Of a stretch of 64,000 bases of DNA, positions 9,927 through 17,859 are shown piece by piece. Under the pieces are notes generated by a model that searched no databases, had not been told where the DNA came from, and saw only the letters and a program-made list of their open reading frames with translations. The stretch covers positions 62,001 through 126,000 of the forward strand of contig NZ_JACHWZ010000011.1 in the NCBI RefSeq assembly GCF_014191725.1. Direction: 5' to 3'. Made by a program: the position numbers and the translations under genes. Within the stretch, counting starts at the first letter, position 1; the number at the start of each line of letters is the position of its first letter. The DNA comes from Microbulbifer rhizosphaerae (GTDB lineage Bacteria > Pseudomonadota > Gammaproteobacteria > Pseudomonadales > Cellvibrionaceae).

Positions 9927-12113
9927 ATGTATAAAGCGAAACTGGCAATTGTGTTGGCCTGCATGTTGCTGGTCAGCCAGGCCTTCGGTTCGTACAGTTG
10001 TACGGTGTCGCCGACAAACGTCTGGGACAGCGATTATCAACTGGATATTACGGTGACCAACAACGGTCCCGATTCCATCAGCGATTGGATGGTTCAGGTC
10101 GATTTCAGTGAACCGGCCAATGTGACCACCAGCTGGAACGTGACGATGACCGGTGGCGACACCACCTCGCCGTCGTTCACCAACTGCTGCGGCTGGAACG
10201 GCAACCTGGCGCCGGGCCAGAGCACCACATTCGGGTTCCAGGGTACGCACGACGGCAGCTTTGAGACGCCGACCTGTTCCGGCAACGGCACTTCCTCCAG
10301 CAGCTCAAGCACTTCGAGTTCTTCGTCGAGCTCCAGCAGCTCAGGCTCCACTTCGGGCGGCACCAATATCGCGCCTCTGGCCACCGCCAGCACCTCCTAT
10401 GTCTCCTCCTGGGAGACGCTGAGCGCGGTCAACGACAATAGCAGCCCGACAAACTCCAACGACAAGTCCAGCGGCGCCTACGGCAATTGGAACAACCCGA
10501 ATTCCATTCAGTGGGTGCAATATGACTGGCCGCAGAACTACACGCTGACTTCCTCGCAGGTGTACTGGTTCGACGACAACGGCGGCGTCCTCGTGCCCAC
10601 CACCGCCTACATGGAATACTGGAACGGCAGCTCCTGGATGACCATTGGCGACGTGCCCCTGGCCGAAGACGCGTTCAATACGATTTTTATCGACAACGTT
10701 ACCACCAACCGCCTGCGGGTATCGATGCTCAACACCAGCCAGTCGACGGGCATTCTTGAATGGCGGGTGTCCGGTACGCCGGCGGGAACAAGCTCTTCTT
10801 CCAGCAGCTCGTCGTCGAGCAGCAGCTCCTCCAGCTCCTCCGGCAGCGTCTACACCCCGGTCACCACGGAGTACGTGTATCGCGGCATCACGACCGACAA
10901 TGCATTGTTCGAGGACTCGGAGCATTTCCGCGTCTACTACGGCACCGACGGTCGCGACGCCGGAGGCATAGTGGGGCACAACAGCCAGGCACAAGTGATA
11001 CAGGTACTGGACTTCCTGGAAGCCGCCTACGACTACTGGATGGTGGAACGCGGTTTCCGCTCACCCGGCCGGCCGGTGAATGGCCGTCCGGGCGGCCCCT
11101 TCAAGATAAACGTCTATTCGACGGTGGACCTCGACGCTGCCGGCGTCATGGGCTATGACTTCAACGCCGGGCTGCCTTATCTGGTCGTCCATACCAACTC
11201 AATAGACAGCCCCAACGTCTATGTCCATGAGTTCGGCCACTGCATCACGCTGTCCGAGTATAACTGGGTGGACAAGGGCAACACGGGCGCCTGGTGGGAA
11301 ACCACAGCGCAATGGCATACCGACGACTTCGTGGCGTTCGCGCCGCAGTATGGCCCGGTCGCCCAACGCTACGGCCAGCCGACGACGAGCACGATCATCA
11401 ATCTCGACACCGTGATCGGCCGCTCGTACCTGACGCTCGTGCACGCGGATAATCGTTACGAAGCCTGGCCCTTCCTCACTTACCTCAACAGCAATCCGGA
11501 CGGCTACCCGGGTTTCGGTCAGAACGCTGTGGGCGCCATGTATCGCTCCCACCAGGGCAACGAAACGCCGCTGCATACGGCCGCGCGCATGACATCGACA
11601 CCATGGCAGCAGGTGGTGGCCTCCTACTGGGCCCGCATGGCCTATCTGGACATCGGCCATCCGCTGGCACAGCAGCGCCTGATGAACGTCATCAACAACA
11701 GCGCTTTTCGGCAGCGGGCCTACCGGAACCTGACCTCCACCGGAAACTCGTTCTACAGGGTCATCGGGTCGCGGCAGCCCATGTACGGCGGCAGCAATAT
11801 TATCCCATTGACAGTCACCGGCGACGGCAACGTCAGTTTCGCGATTACCAATCTCGGCAACGGTCTTCCGGAGAGCAATTTCACGGCGATGGTCGCAATA
11901 CGCTCAACCTCCGGCAACGTGCGTTACGAAGAACTGTCGTCTGGAAATGGTTCCGTGTTCGTCAACGGCAACGAGGAAGCCACCCTGGTGGTTGCCAATA
12001 CACCGGACACTTTGTATACCTATGATGCCTTTGCAAGTGAAGGCGATGATCCGGAAATCAGGGGACTGGACTACCAGGTACAGATTACCGGCGCACAGCC
12101 GCGGGACTTATAA
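9927..12113 (+). CDS. CBM2-linked DUF6055-like HEFGH protein, putative metallopeptidase
   Basis: 728 residues. ATG 9927 follows a strong AGGGAGAGG ribosome site; an upstream extension overlaps the expansin and is not used. Order: signal peptide (to about 21), CBM2 (about 22-113), serine linker, a galactose-binding-like domain (about 145-285, NIAPLATASTSY and WVQYDWPQNYTL), a second serine linker, then a large domain of about 420 residues. That domain contains VYVHEFGHCITLSEYNW (His434, Glu435, His438) and WWETTAQWHTDDF, resembling DUF6055 proteins. The HExxH motif suggests zinc binding and peptide hydrolysis, but no activity is established for the family. Fusion to cellulose-binding modules suggests action at plant cell walls, possibly on wall glycoproteins. 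Confidence 0.75.
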   Translation: MYKAKLAIVLACMLLVSQAFGSYSCTVSPTNVWDSDYQLDITVTNNGPDSISDWMVQVDFSEPANVTTSWNVTMTGGDTTSPSFTNCCGWNGNLAPGQSTTFGFQGTHDGSFETPTCSGNGTSSSSSSTSSSSSSSSSSGSTSGGTNIAPLATASTSYVSSWETLSAVNDNSSPTNSNDKSSGAYGNWNNPNSIQWVQYDWPQNYTLTSSQVYWFDDNGGVLVPTTAYMEYWNGSSWMTIGDVPLAEDAFNTIFIDNVTTNRLRVSMLNTSQSTGILEWRVSGTPAGTSSSSSSSSSSSSSSSSSGSVYTPVTTEYVYRGITTDNALFEDSEHFRVYYGTDGRDAGGIVGHNSQAQVIQVLDFLEAAYDYWMVERGFRSPGRPVNGRPGGPFKINVYSTVDLDAAGVMGYDFNAGLPYLVVHTNSIDSPNVYVHEFGHCITLSEYNWVDKGNTGAWWETTAQWHTDDFVAFAPQYGPVAQRYGQPTTSTIINLDTVIGRSYLTLVHADNRYEAWPFLTYLNSNPDGYPGFGQNAVGAMYRSHQGNETPLHTAARMTSTPWQQVVASYWARMAYLDIGHPLAQQRLMNVINNSAFRQRAYRNLTSTGNSFYRVIGSRQPMYGGSNIIPLTVTGDGNVSFAITNLGNGLPESNFTAMVAIRSTSGNVRYEELSSGNGSVFVNGNEEATLVVANTPDTLYTYDAFASEGDDPEIRGLDYQVQITGAQPRDL

Positions 12114-12136
12114 GTAGTTTTTCAACGGCATAAAAC

Positions 12137-12170
12137 AAAAGCCTGGAGAAAGCTCTTCTCCGGGCTTTTT
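12137..12170 (+). terminator. Rho-independent terminator after the HEFGH protein
   Basis: AAAAGCC.GGAGAA pairs with TTCTCC.GGCTTTT around an AGCT loop, ending in a T run. The A-run on the other side makes it usable by the converging minus-strand gene as well. Confidence 0.85.
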
Positions 12171-12192
12171 ATGGAAGCCCAGTGTATCTTCT

Positions 12193-12744
12193 TTACCCGA
12201 TTGCCCGCTTGATTAGGCTGTTGGATGGTTCACATGAAGGATCGAACACTTTGCGGGAGGCCTCGATCCCCCTCACCGGCAGTTGCTCCGCATCGATCAA
12301 GCCGACCTGCTCAAGTACAGAAGCTTGGTCCCAGTAGATACGCTCACCCGCGATCTTTCCGCCCTCGAACTGCACAACGACGATAATGGCAATTTCGACG
12401 CGTTTGCCCGTCGGCTGGACGCCGGGGAGAATCCACGGCATTTCAATAGTATGCGTAAACTTGTGAATCAGCTCATCCACGATCCGGTCGTCTCCGACTG
12501 TGCGAGCGACCGGTACGGATTCGGTATCCGGTGGATTATCCGGGATAAAATAAGTGCTGTAGAAGTGACGCACCTCACTTGAGCCGACACCGCCCGTCAT
12601 TACAGGGACATTATTGACGAAGGGATTCGGCGTCATCGTCGTCATGGTGGCGTCGATATTTTTCTGCTCGAACTCGGCGGCCGTGTGCCGATCCCACATC
12701 TCGACCATTGCCTGCTGTTTCCGGGATAGGTCATTACTATCCAT
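12193..12744 (-). CDS. SnoaL-like / NTF2-fold protein (ester cyclase type)
   Basis: 183 residues with an alpha-plus-beta NTF2-like pattern: an initial helix (KQQAMVEMWDRHTAAEFEQKN), MTPNPFVNNVPVMTGG, then strand-rich VDELIHKFTHTIEMPWILPGV and GGKIAGERIYWDQASVLEQVGL. This matches the SnoaL-like polyketide cyclase and dienelactone-associated group, usually small-molecule binding or isomerising proteins of unknown substrate. An AAGGAGGG ribosome site (12751-12758) fixes the start at ATG 12744 rather than at an in-frame ATG 33 bases further upstream. It is a single-gene unit convergent with the preceding gene. Confidence 0.75.
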   Translation of the reverse strand: MDSNDLSRKQQAMVEMWDRHTAAEFEQKNIDATMTTMTPNPFVNNVPVMTGGVGSSEVRHFYSTYFIPDNPPDTESVPVARTVGDDRIVDELIHKFTHTIEMPWILPGVQPTGKRVEIAIIVVVQFEGGKIAGERIYWDQASVLEQVGLIDAEQLPVRGIEASRKVFDPSCEPSNSLIKRAIG

Positions 12745-13110
12745 AGTTTTCCGCCCTCCTTCGGTTATTAGCGACATGGCAGCCGACTATCCGCCAGGAC
12801 CAAACCTAATTCGCGCCATGGTTTTTCACCAGTCGCACCGGTCTCCTTTCTGCTGCTTCAAGAGCGACTTCTGTATTGTAGTCCCAAAAACCAGTATCTC
12901 CCGGCTCATAATTCAACTGGGACAATCCTGACAGAAGTCACTTAAAACCAGGAAACATCAAAGCCTATGGGAACACAGAGAGAGCGTCTGGAGGCGCCAA
13001 CCGGAGAGAGAAGGCGGTGGAATTTGCAAGTGATATACGAGTATTGTGAGACTCTACGGCTCGTCGTCAAGCTGTTATCAGGCTAAAAATTGGACATCTT
13101 TAACGCCTCT
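12745..13110. other. Intergenic stretch without recognised content
   Basis: Apart from the ribosome site of the SnoaL-like gene (12751-12758), no convincing gene, repeat or RNA structure was seen. It should contain the promoter of that gene. Confidence 0.5.
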
Positions 13111-13500
13111 TTATGTAATTTTTGAGCCTTGGCGTGGAGTAAGAACTGCCAACACCACAGCTACCACTATTAACGCAGGAACATCACCCAACAGGTGTCC
13201 AATATGCTGTGGATCAACGAGAGCCTGCACGGCCATGATCCCTCCATGCACGATACTCGACCAGACAGTGAACCAAATAAGGCTTAAGTGTGCCATTGGA
13301 TTACGCGAAGCAATGATCAGGAATACGCCAAGCGTCGCATAGATCCCGAGAATCATTTGGAGGTACTCCGATCGGCCTCCTGTATGCCAAGACCAACCGG
13401 AAGGCCATAGGATAGTGAGAGGCCATATACCGAAAATAAAGACAAGCCCTACGACTATAAGAGCGACGCGTAAGAATTTTATGCGATTGGCTTCATCCAT
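13111..13500 (-). CDS. Small four-TM membrane protein (DUF6632-like)
   Basis: 129-residue inner-membrane protein with four hydrophobic segments and short loops: LRVALIVVGLVFIFGIWPLTI, YLQMILGIYATLGVFLIIAS, SLIWFTVWSSIVHGGIMAVQAL and VPALIVVAVVLAVLT. The conserved-looking HHGGIMAVQA-type turn (VHGGIMAVQ) and WPLTI resemble the DUF6632 family, which has no known function. GAAGGAGAAAAAC places the start at ATG 13500. It is followed upstream by the DUF305 gene on the same strand, 115 bases away. Confidence 0.65.
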   Translation of the reverse strand: MDEANRIKFLRVALIVVGLVFIFGIWPLTILWPSGWSWHTGGRSEYLQMILGIYATLGVFLIIASRNPMAHLSLIWFTVWSSIVHGGIMAVQALVDPQHIGHLLGDVPALIVVAVVLAVLTPRQGSKIT

Positions 13501-13615
13501 GTTTTTCTCCTTCATATCCCCCTTATAGACTGTAAGATTGATATCCCGGTATCGATCTGGATTGGGCCATCCCAGGTGGCGCCAAGCTGCAATGTTGATG
13601 CTATTTCTTCATCTA

Positions 13616-14155
13616 TTATTCGGGCGTGCCGGAGAACTCCGGAACCGGTCTCGCGTCCGCCTCTGCCTGGCTGCCAGCCACTCCATTGGCCCTGATATCG
13701 GCGATCAGCCACTCCATCTCCTTAATTTCCCTGCGCTGTGCCTTGATGATCTTATCTGCAAGTTCCCGGACTCGAGGGTCCTCGATCCGCGCGCGCTCAC
13801 TGGTCAGGATAGCGATCGAGTGATGTGGAATCATGCCTTCCATATAGTCCACTCCGCTAACCGTTGTCTGGCTACGCACCAGCCACACAGCGGACAGGAA
13901 CAGCAGTCCGGCACCAAGAAAAATCGTCATATTGACTTTACTGCTCTTATACATACCCAGCATGAACGCCAGCATTATCGCAATCATTGCGGAACCCATA
14001 ATGAACGTCATAAACAGTCGCGTTTCACTGAACCACGCATGGTCGAAAATCTGGTAGGAATTCAAATACATCAAGACAAACATCGCGACCATCGCAGTCC
14101 CGATCATCGCAAAAAACTTCGTGTAACTCCCGTGTGTACCTTGGTTATTTCCCAT
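13616..14155 (-). CDS. DUF305-family membrane-anchored protein
   Basis: 179 residues. The N-terminal half has three or four membrane segments (KFFAMIGTAMVAMFVLMYL, LFMTFIMGSAMIAIMLAFML, VNMTIFLGAGLLFLSAVWLV). The C-terminal DUF305 domain starts at YMEGMIPHHSIAILTSERA and continues with IIKAQRREIKEMEWLIADI. The HH pair and Met/Glu-rich helical hairpin are the family hallmark. DUF305 is a ferritin-like fold often found near copper-resistance genes, but metal binding here is inferred only. A TTGGAG ribosome site sets ATG 14155; the alternative TTG at 14170 overlaps that site. Confidence 0.8.
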   Translation of the reverse strand: MGNNQGTHGSYTKFFAMIGTAMVAMFVLMYLNSYQIFDHAWFSETRLFMTFIMGSAMIAIMLAFMLGMYKSSKVNMTIFLGAGLLFLSAVWLVRSQTTVSGVDYMEGMIPHHSIAILTSERARIEDPRVRELADKIIKAQRREIKEMEWLIADIRANGVAGSQAEADARPVPEFSGTPE

Positions 14156-14334
14156 GATATTGATCTCCAAAGTTCGATAAGGAAGCAGAAAAGCTTCAAG
14201 GGATGCGCTTGCCCTTACAGGTTAATTCTTTCTGACCTGACTGATCCCTCCGCATACCAGGCGCGTTGATTCCGTCGCGCTGGATAACGGCAAGACGACC
14301 GACGCGGACTACCACAGGGCGTACTTCAACGCTA

Positions 14335-15642
14335 TCAACGCGCACGACTCACCCGCCAGATGACATTGCCCACATCGTCCGCCACCAGCAATCCGCCCCT
14401 CTGGTCAATCGCCACTCCCACCGGCCTGCCGAATGCCTCGCCATCCGCGCTGATAAATCCGCTCAGCACATCCACCGGCTCACCGGTAGGCATACCGTCG
14501 TCAAAGGGCACGAATATCACCTTGTAGCCGCTGCGGGGTTTGCGATTCCAGGAGCCATGCTGGCCGATGAACATGCCGTTGCGGAAACGTCCGGGCAGTG
14601 AATTGCCTTCAGCTGCGGCCAAGCCCAGCGAAGCGGTATGCGGTCCCAGGGCGTAATCGGGGACAATGGCACTGGCAACCAAGTCAGGGCGTTGTGGCTC
14701 GACCCGCTTATCCAGATGTTGACCGAAGTAACTGTATGGCCAGCCGTAGAAGCCGCCATCCCGCACGGAGGTCATGTAATCCGGCACCAGGTCGCTACCG
14801 AGAGCATCGCGCTCGTTGACCGCCACCCAGAGTTCACCACTGTCCGGTTGCCAGGCCAGGCCGACGGGATTGCGCAGCCCCGAGGCAAAGATTCGATAAC
14901 CGCCGGTTCGGGGGTCGACCTCCCAGATGGCGGCGCGCCCCCATTCCTTTTCCAGGCCATACTCGCCTACGTTGCTGTCCGATCCCACTCCCACAAAGAG
15001 CCTGCTACCGTCAGGGCTGGCGATCAGGCTTTTGGTCCAGTGCTGATTGATGGGCCCGGCGGGCAACCCGATAATCACTTCCCCCGGTGCGGTGATTCGG
15101 GTCTGGCCCACCTCGTAAGGGAAACGCAGCAGCGCATCGGTATTGGCCACGTAGAAATCGTTACCGACCAGCACCATGCCGAAGGGTGAATGCAATCCCT
15201 CGAGAAACACCGAACGCCGATCCGCCACGCCATCGCCGTCGGTATCACGCAGCAGGGTAATGCGATTGGCACTCTCGCCACCCGAACCGGCCTTTTTCAT
15301 CAACAGGCCGGCAATCCACGCCCTCAGCCCTCCCCCTTTCTTGGGAGGTCTGTTGGTTTCTGCGACCAGTACATCCCCGTTGGGTAGCACATAAAGCCAG
15401 CGAGGGTGATCGAGTCCCCAGGCGAACGCCACCACCGCGGTACCGGTGGCCGAGTATGGTTTGGCCCCTCCGGGCCAGCCCTTGGCCGGCGCGATATTCA
15501 CCGTCGGAATCAAGGATTCCCTGGGCGGTGGCAATACCGGGTTCGGACCGGTTCCTGCGGAGACCGGCAGGCGGGCCATTTCACTACAAGCGGCCAGTGT
15601 CAGCGCGAAGCAGATGAAAGCAACCAGGCGGTGCAGATACAT
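14335..15642 (-). CDS. Sorbosone dehydrogenase-like lipoprotein, PQQ-type beta-propeller
   Basis: 435-residue lipoprotein (signal ending LTLAAC) with a six-bladed soluble glucose/sorbosone dehydrogenase-like propeller. Recognisable features are [83 protein letters not shown] and [16 protein letters not shown] near the C-terminus. Members oxidise sugars or aldoses with PQQ as cofactor; the local substrate is unknown. [21 protein letters not shown] segment is normal for the family. AAGGA with 8-base spacing supports ATG 15642. It stands alone on the minus strand, with REP-rich DNA upstream. Confidence 0.85.
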   Translation of the reverse strand: MYLHRLVAFICFALTLAACSEMARLPVSAGTGPNPVLPPPRESLIPTVNIAPAKGWPGGAKPYSATGTAVVAFAWGLDHPRWLYVLPNGDVLVAETNRPPKKGGGLRAWIAGLLMKKAGSGGESANRITLLRDTDGDGVADRRSVFLEGLHSPFGMVLVGNDFYVANTDALLRFPYEVGQTRITAPGEVIIGLPAGPINQHWTKSLIASPDGSRLFVGVGSDSNVGEYGLEKEWGRAAIWEVDPRTGGYRIFASGLRNPVGLAWQPDSGELWVAVNERDALGSDLVPDYMTSVRDGGFYGWPYSYFGQHLDKRVEPQRPDLVASAIVPDYALGPHTASLGLAAAEGNSLPGRFRNGMFIGQHGSWNRKPRSGYKVIFVPFDDGMPTGEPVDVLSGFISADGEAFGRPVGVAIDQRGGLLVADDVGNVIWRVSRAR

Positions 15643-15769
15643 AACGATATCCTTTTCAAATTATCCTGGCGCGCCGCCTCATCAGCCAATGCCGCGTGCC
15701 GGCATCCGCCAACGCAGCACTTACCCTCGTAATTCAAAGCATCAGGCTGCAGTCTTCGGTGAGGCCCGG

Positions 15770-15871
15770 CTACTTCTTGGGCAGGTAGGCCGGGAGCCTG
15801 GCCGACGGCCTGGAAACATCGTAGACCACCGGGGAGATATTCTCGATTTCATTGATAATTCTGACCGCCAT
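15770..15871 (-). pseudogene. guaA: Remnant of the 3' end of guaA (GMP synthase)
   Basis: Codons from 15871 down read MAVRIINEIENISPVVYDVS, followed by RPSA, then a diverged tail. GMP synthase normally ends in a segment of the form [30 protein letters not shown], so about 24 codons align well and the rest does not. There is no ribosome site or upstream guaA sequence in this stretch. It is therefore read as a small displaced or eroded fragment, perhaps left by a past rearrangement next to a guaA locus. The remainder of 15643-16045 holds only the REP-like block described separately. Confidence 0.45.
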
Positions 15872-15961
15872 GGATGACGGGAATGCGAGCCAAATTGCTT
15901 GGAGTAATTTGAGCTGCGAAGCTGCCCAACGGGCTGGGCGCATGGATGTGCCCATTACAAA

Positions 15962-16028
15962 TGTAGGAGTTCTGCCTGGCGGTCACAGCAGGCTCCTACA
16001 AGAAGGGTTCGGCTTAATTCAGTGCCAC
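15962..16028. repeat. REP-like block with GTAGGAG...CTCCTAC and AGTGCCA end
   Basis: GTAGGAGTTCTGCC pairs imperfectly with GCAGGCTCCTAC, and the block ends in TTAATTCAGTGCCA. The same order (GCGGTCACAGCAGGCTCCTAC, then GGTTC.G.TTAA.T.AGTGCCA) recurs at about 41104-41153, so two repeat types travel together. Confidence 0.6.
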
Positions 16029-16045
16029 TCGGGAAAGGCAACCGC

Positions 16046-16843
16046 TCACCCGCCGGATTGGCGCAACCGGAACTCGCGAAGATTGGATTTCAAAGCCTTG
16101 GCTCGCTGGGAATTCTGGGGCAGCTTTTCGGCCACCTCCTCAAACGCTTGAAGATTCTGCGGGCTCAAGTGAGGCAGGATATTCAGGGCCACTTCCTGGG
16201 CGACGAACAGGCTGCCGGTTTGCAGGGATTGCGCCAACAACTGATCAACCTGGGGCTGTAAGTCCGGGTAACGCTGCAGCTCTTTCATAGCCTGGTTCAC
16301 GATCTTGGCGTCGTAGCTGCTCTCCAGGGCCTCTATCAGCACCAGGGCATTGTCTCTATTGGGGGCTTGCATGCTCATCAGATCAATGGCTGCCTCCTGC
16401 ACGAAGCCATCCGGATGGTCGAGAAAGGCACGGGCCATTTCGGCGCTTTCTCCGTCAAAGTAGTCATTCTCGCGGTGAAAATCGGCATAGGCCCGCAACT
16501 TCTCGGCCAGCATTTTTCCCTGCAGAATATCGGACGCCCGCGGATCGCTGAGATTCTGCGGGCAGCTATAGGTCTGATGGCAGTTGGCCAGCTCCACTAT
16601 CTGTCTGTGCAGGAGGCCTCTTTCCTGCCTGGACTGGTCATCGAGGCTTTGGCGCTGCACCCTGGGCTGGTCCAGGGTCAATTCTTGTGGCGTTGGCTCG
16701 CCCGACAGAGAGGCGGGCCGGTCGGCTTCACCCGGTTTTTCTTCCGCCGTGGCTGGCGCCGGGGCCTGCTGTTGCCCGAATTCCGCGGTCAAAAGTAGTG
16801 CACCGACCAGCGCCAACATAACCGCACTGAGCAGGTATTTCAT
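16046..16843 (-). CDS. Exported alpha-helical (HEAT-like) protein, unknown function
   Basis: 265 residues with an N-terminal membrane/signal segment (MKYLLSAVMLALVGALLL), a Pro/Ala/Glu-rich spacer, then an all-helical domain. Near its start is CHQTYSCPQNLSDPRASDIL, two cysteines likely to form a disulphide. The helical repeats (FVQEAAIDLMS, NALVLIEALESSYDAKIVNQAMKELQRYP, GSLFVAQEVALNILPHLSPQNL) have HEAT-like periodicity. The next gene upstream is a clear paralogue with the same Cys motif, and the two overlap by ATGA, so they are translationally coupled and probably form a complex or act in series in the periplasm. No enzymatic motif was found. Confidence 0.7.
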   Translation of the reverse strand: MKYLLSAVMLALVGALLLTAEFGQQQAPAPATAEEKPGEADRPASLSGEPTPQELTLDQPRVQRQSLDDQSRQERGLLHRQIVELANCHQTYSCPQNLSDPRASDILQGKMLAEKLRAYADFHRENDYFDGESAEMARAFLDHPDGFVQEAAIDLMSMQAPNRDNALVLIEALESSYDAKIVNQAMKELQRYPDLQPQVDQLLAQSLQTGSLFVAQEVALNILPHLSPQNLQAFEEVAEKLPQNSQRAKALKSNLREFRLRQSGG

Positions 16844-17487
16844 GGTTTATTCCTTGCCATCTGGCGATCAATGGCTTTTTTAAGGGCGCGGGCCTTGGCA
16901 CTGTTCTCAGGTAACTGCCCGAGCAGTTGTTGATAAAAGGGCAGGTTTTCCGCCGTCAGGAACGGTTGAATGTGTTGCGCCAGCACTTTGGCGGCATTAA
17001 AACTGCCCCGCTGCAAAACATCAGCAAAAGCGCCGTCAATCTCCTGTCGCAGGTGTGGGTAACGCTGCAGTTGAACCAGCAGCGGAACCAGCAGTTGTTT
17101 ATCTTTGACGTCGGGCAGTACGGTCAACAGTTGTTCGGCTGTGGCGTCATCGGCACTCATTTCCGCCAGTATCTGTACCGTCTTCGTCTGTACAAACTCG
17201 TTGGGGTAAATCAGGTAGTGATGCAACAGCGCGCGGCTTTCGTCACTGACCCCAAACTGTCGCTGCCATTCCGCCAGTTTGTCCAGCTCTTCATTGATTT
17301 GTTCCCCCAACAGATAAAAGCTGTTGCGGGGATTGGTGAGGTCTTGCGGGCAACTTTGGGTCTCTTCGCAATTTTCCAGCTGTGCCAGTTGTTCTTTGAT
17401 GGAGTGCCACTGCTGCTCGGCAGTGGTCTCTCCCAGAGCCGGTACGCTAATCACCAGAGCAATTATCAGACTGTAAACTTTTTGCAT
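16840..17487 (-). CDS. Exported alpha-helical protein, paralogue of the downstream gene
   Basis: 215 residues from ATG 17487 (an earlier in-frame TTG at 17511 is less likely). The signal peptide is MQKVYSLIIALVISVPALG. The motif CEETQSCPQDLTNPRNSFYL parallels CHQTYSCPQNLSDPR of the neighbour. Helical repeats follow (FVQTKTVQILAEMSADDATAEQLLTVL, KQLLVPLLVQLQRYPHLRQEIDGAF, AAKVLAQHIQPFLTAENL). The stop codon overlaps the start of the downstream paralogue. It lies immediately downstream of the sialidase gene on the same strand but has host-like composition, so it may predate the insertion of that gene. Function not recognised. Confidence 0.7.
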   Translation of the reverse strand: MQKVYSLIIALVISVPALGETTAEQQWHSIKEQLAQLENCEETQSCPQDLTNPRNSFYLLGEQINEELDKLAEWQRQFGVSDESRALLHHYLIYPNEFVQTKTVQILAEMSADDATAEQLLTVLPDVKDKQLLVPLLVQLQRYPHLRQEIDGAFADVLQRGSFNAAKVLAQHIQPFLTAENLPFYQQLLGQLPENSAKARALKKAIDRQMARNKP

Positions 17488-17538
17488 GGTCAATCCCGTT
17501 TTGGAAGGCAATTCCCTTTGCCTTTTACCAATTCTAAC

Positions 17539-17859
17539 TCAGTCACAATGCTGGTAGAGGCTCTCCCAGGAACTACTACCGATTGACCCGCCCCATTTGA
17601 CACAGGAACCGGGAGCGTGTTTTTTGACTGGTCCGGCAAAGTAACTGAAGTTGCCGGAATCGGTTGCCTTAGTCCCTCCTTCCACTTGCAGGGAGGCCGA
17701 CACAGCCGATGGTGTTCCCACATTTGACGCCTTCATCGTCACAACGCAGTTGTAGCCGTTGCTTGAGTTGTACAGAAGGTAGATGCGTCCACCAGTGAGC
17801 GCGTGGGAGTTGATTGCCGAGTAACCACTGCCACAAGCTTCTTCGGGTGTATAGGGGTT
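17539..17859 (-). repeat. SapA-like module, copy 1 (321-bp direct repeat)
   Basis: Encodes the last 106 residues of the sialidase (NPYTPEEACGSGYSAINSH onward) plus stop. Near identical in DNA to 19298-19618 and 21480-21800. The start of homology is exactly at the NPYTPEE codons in all three. Cys pattern and the GGRIYLLYNSSNGYNCVVT and CVKWGGSIG motifs resemble Streptomyces spore-associated protein A. Confidence 0.9.

Noticed and set aside
14248-14355. Plus-strand peptide [20 protein letters not shown] and neighbours
   Set aside because: It looks protein-like for about 35 codons but has no start, no family and lies at the end of the sorbosone gene; too short to call a remnant.
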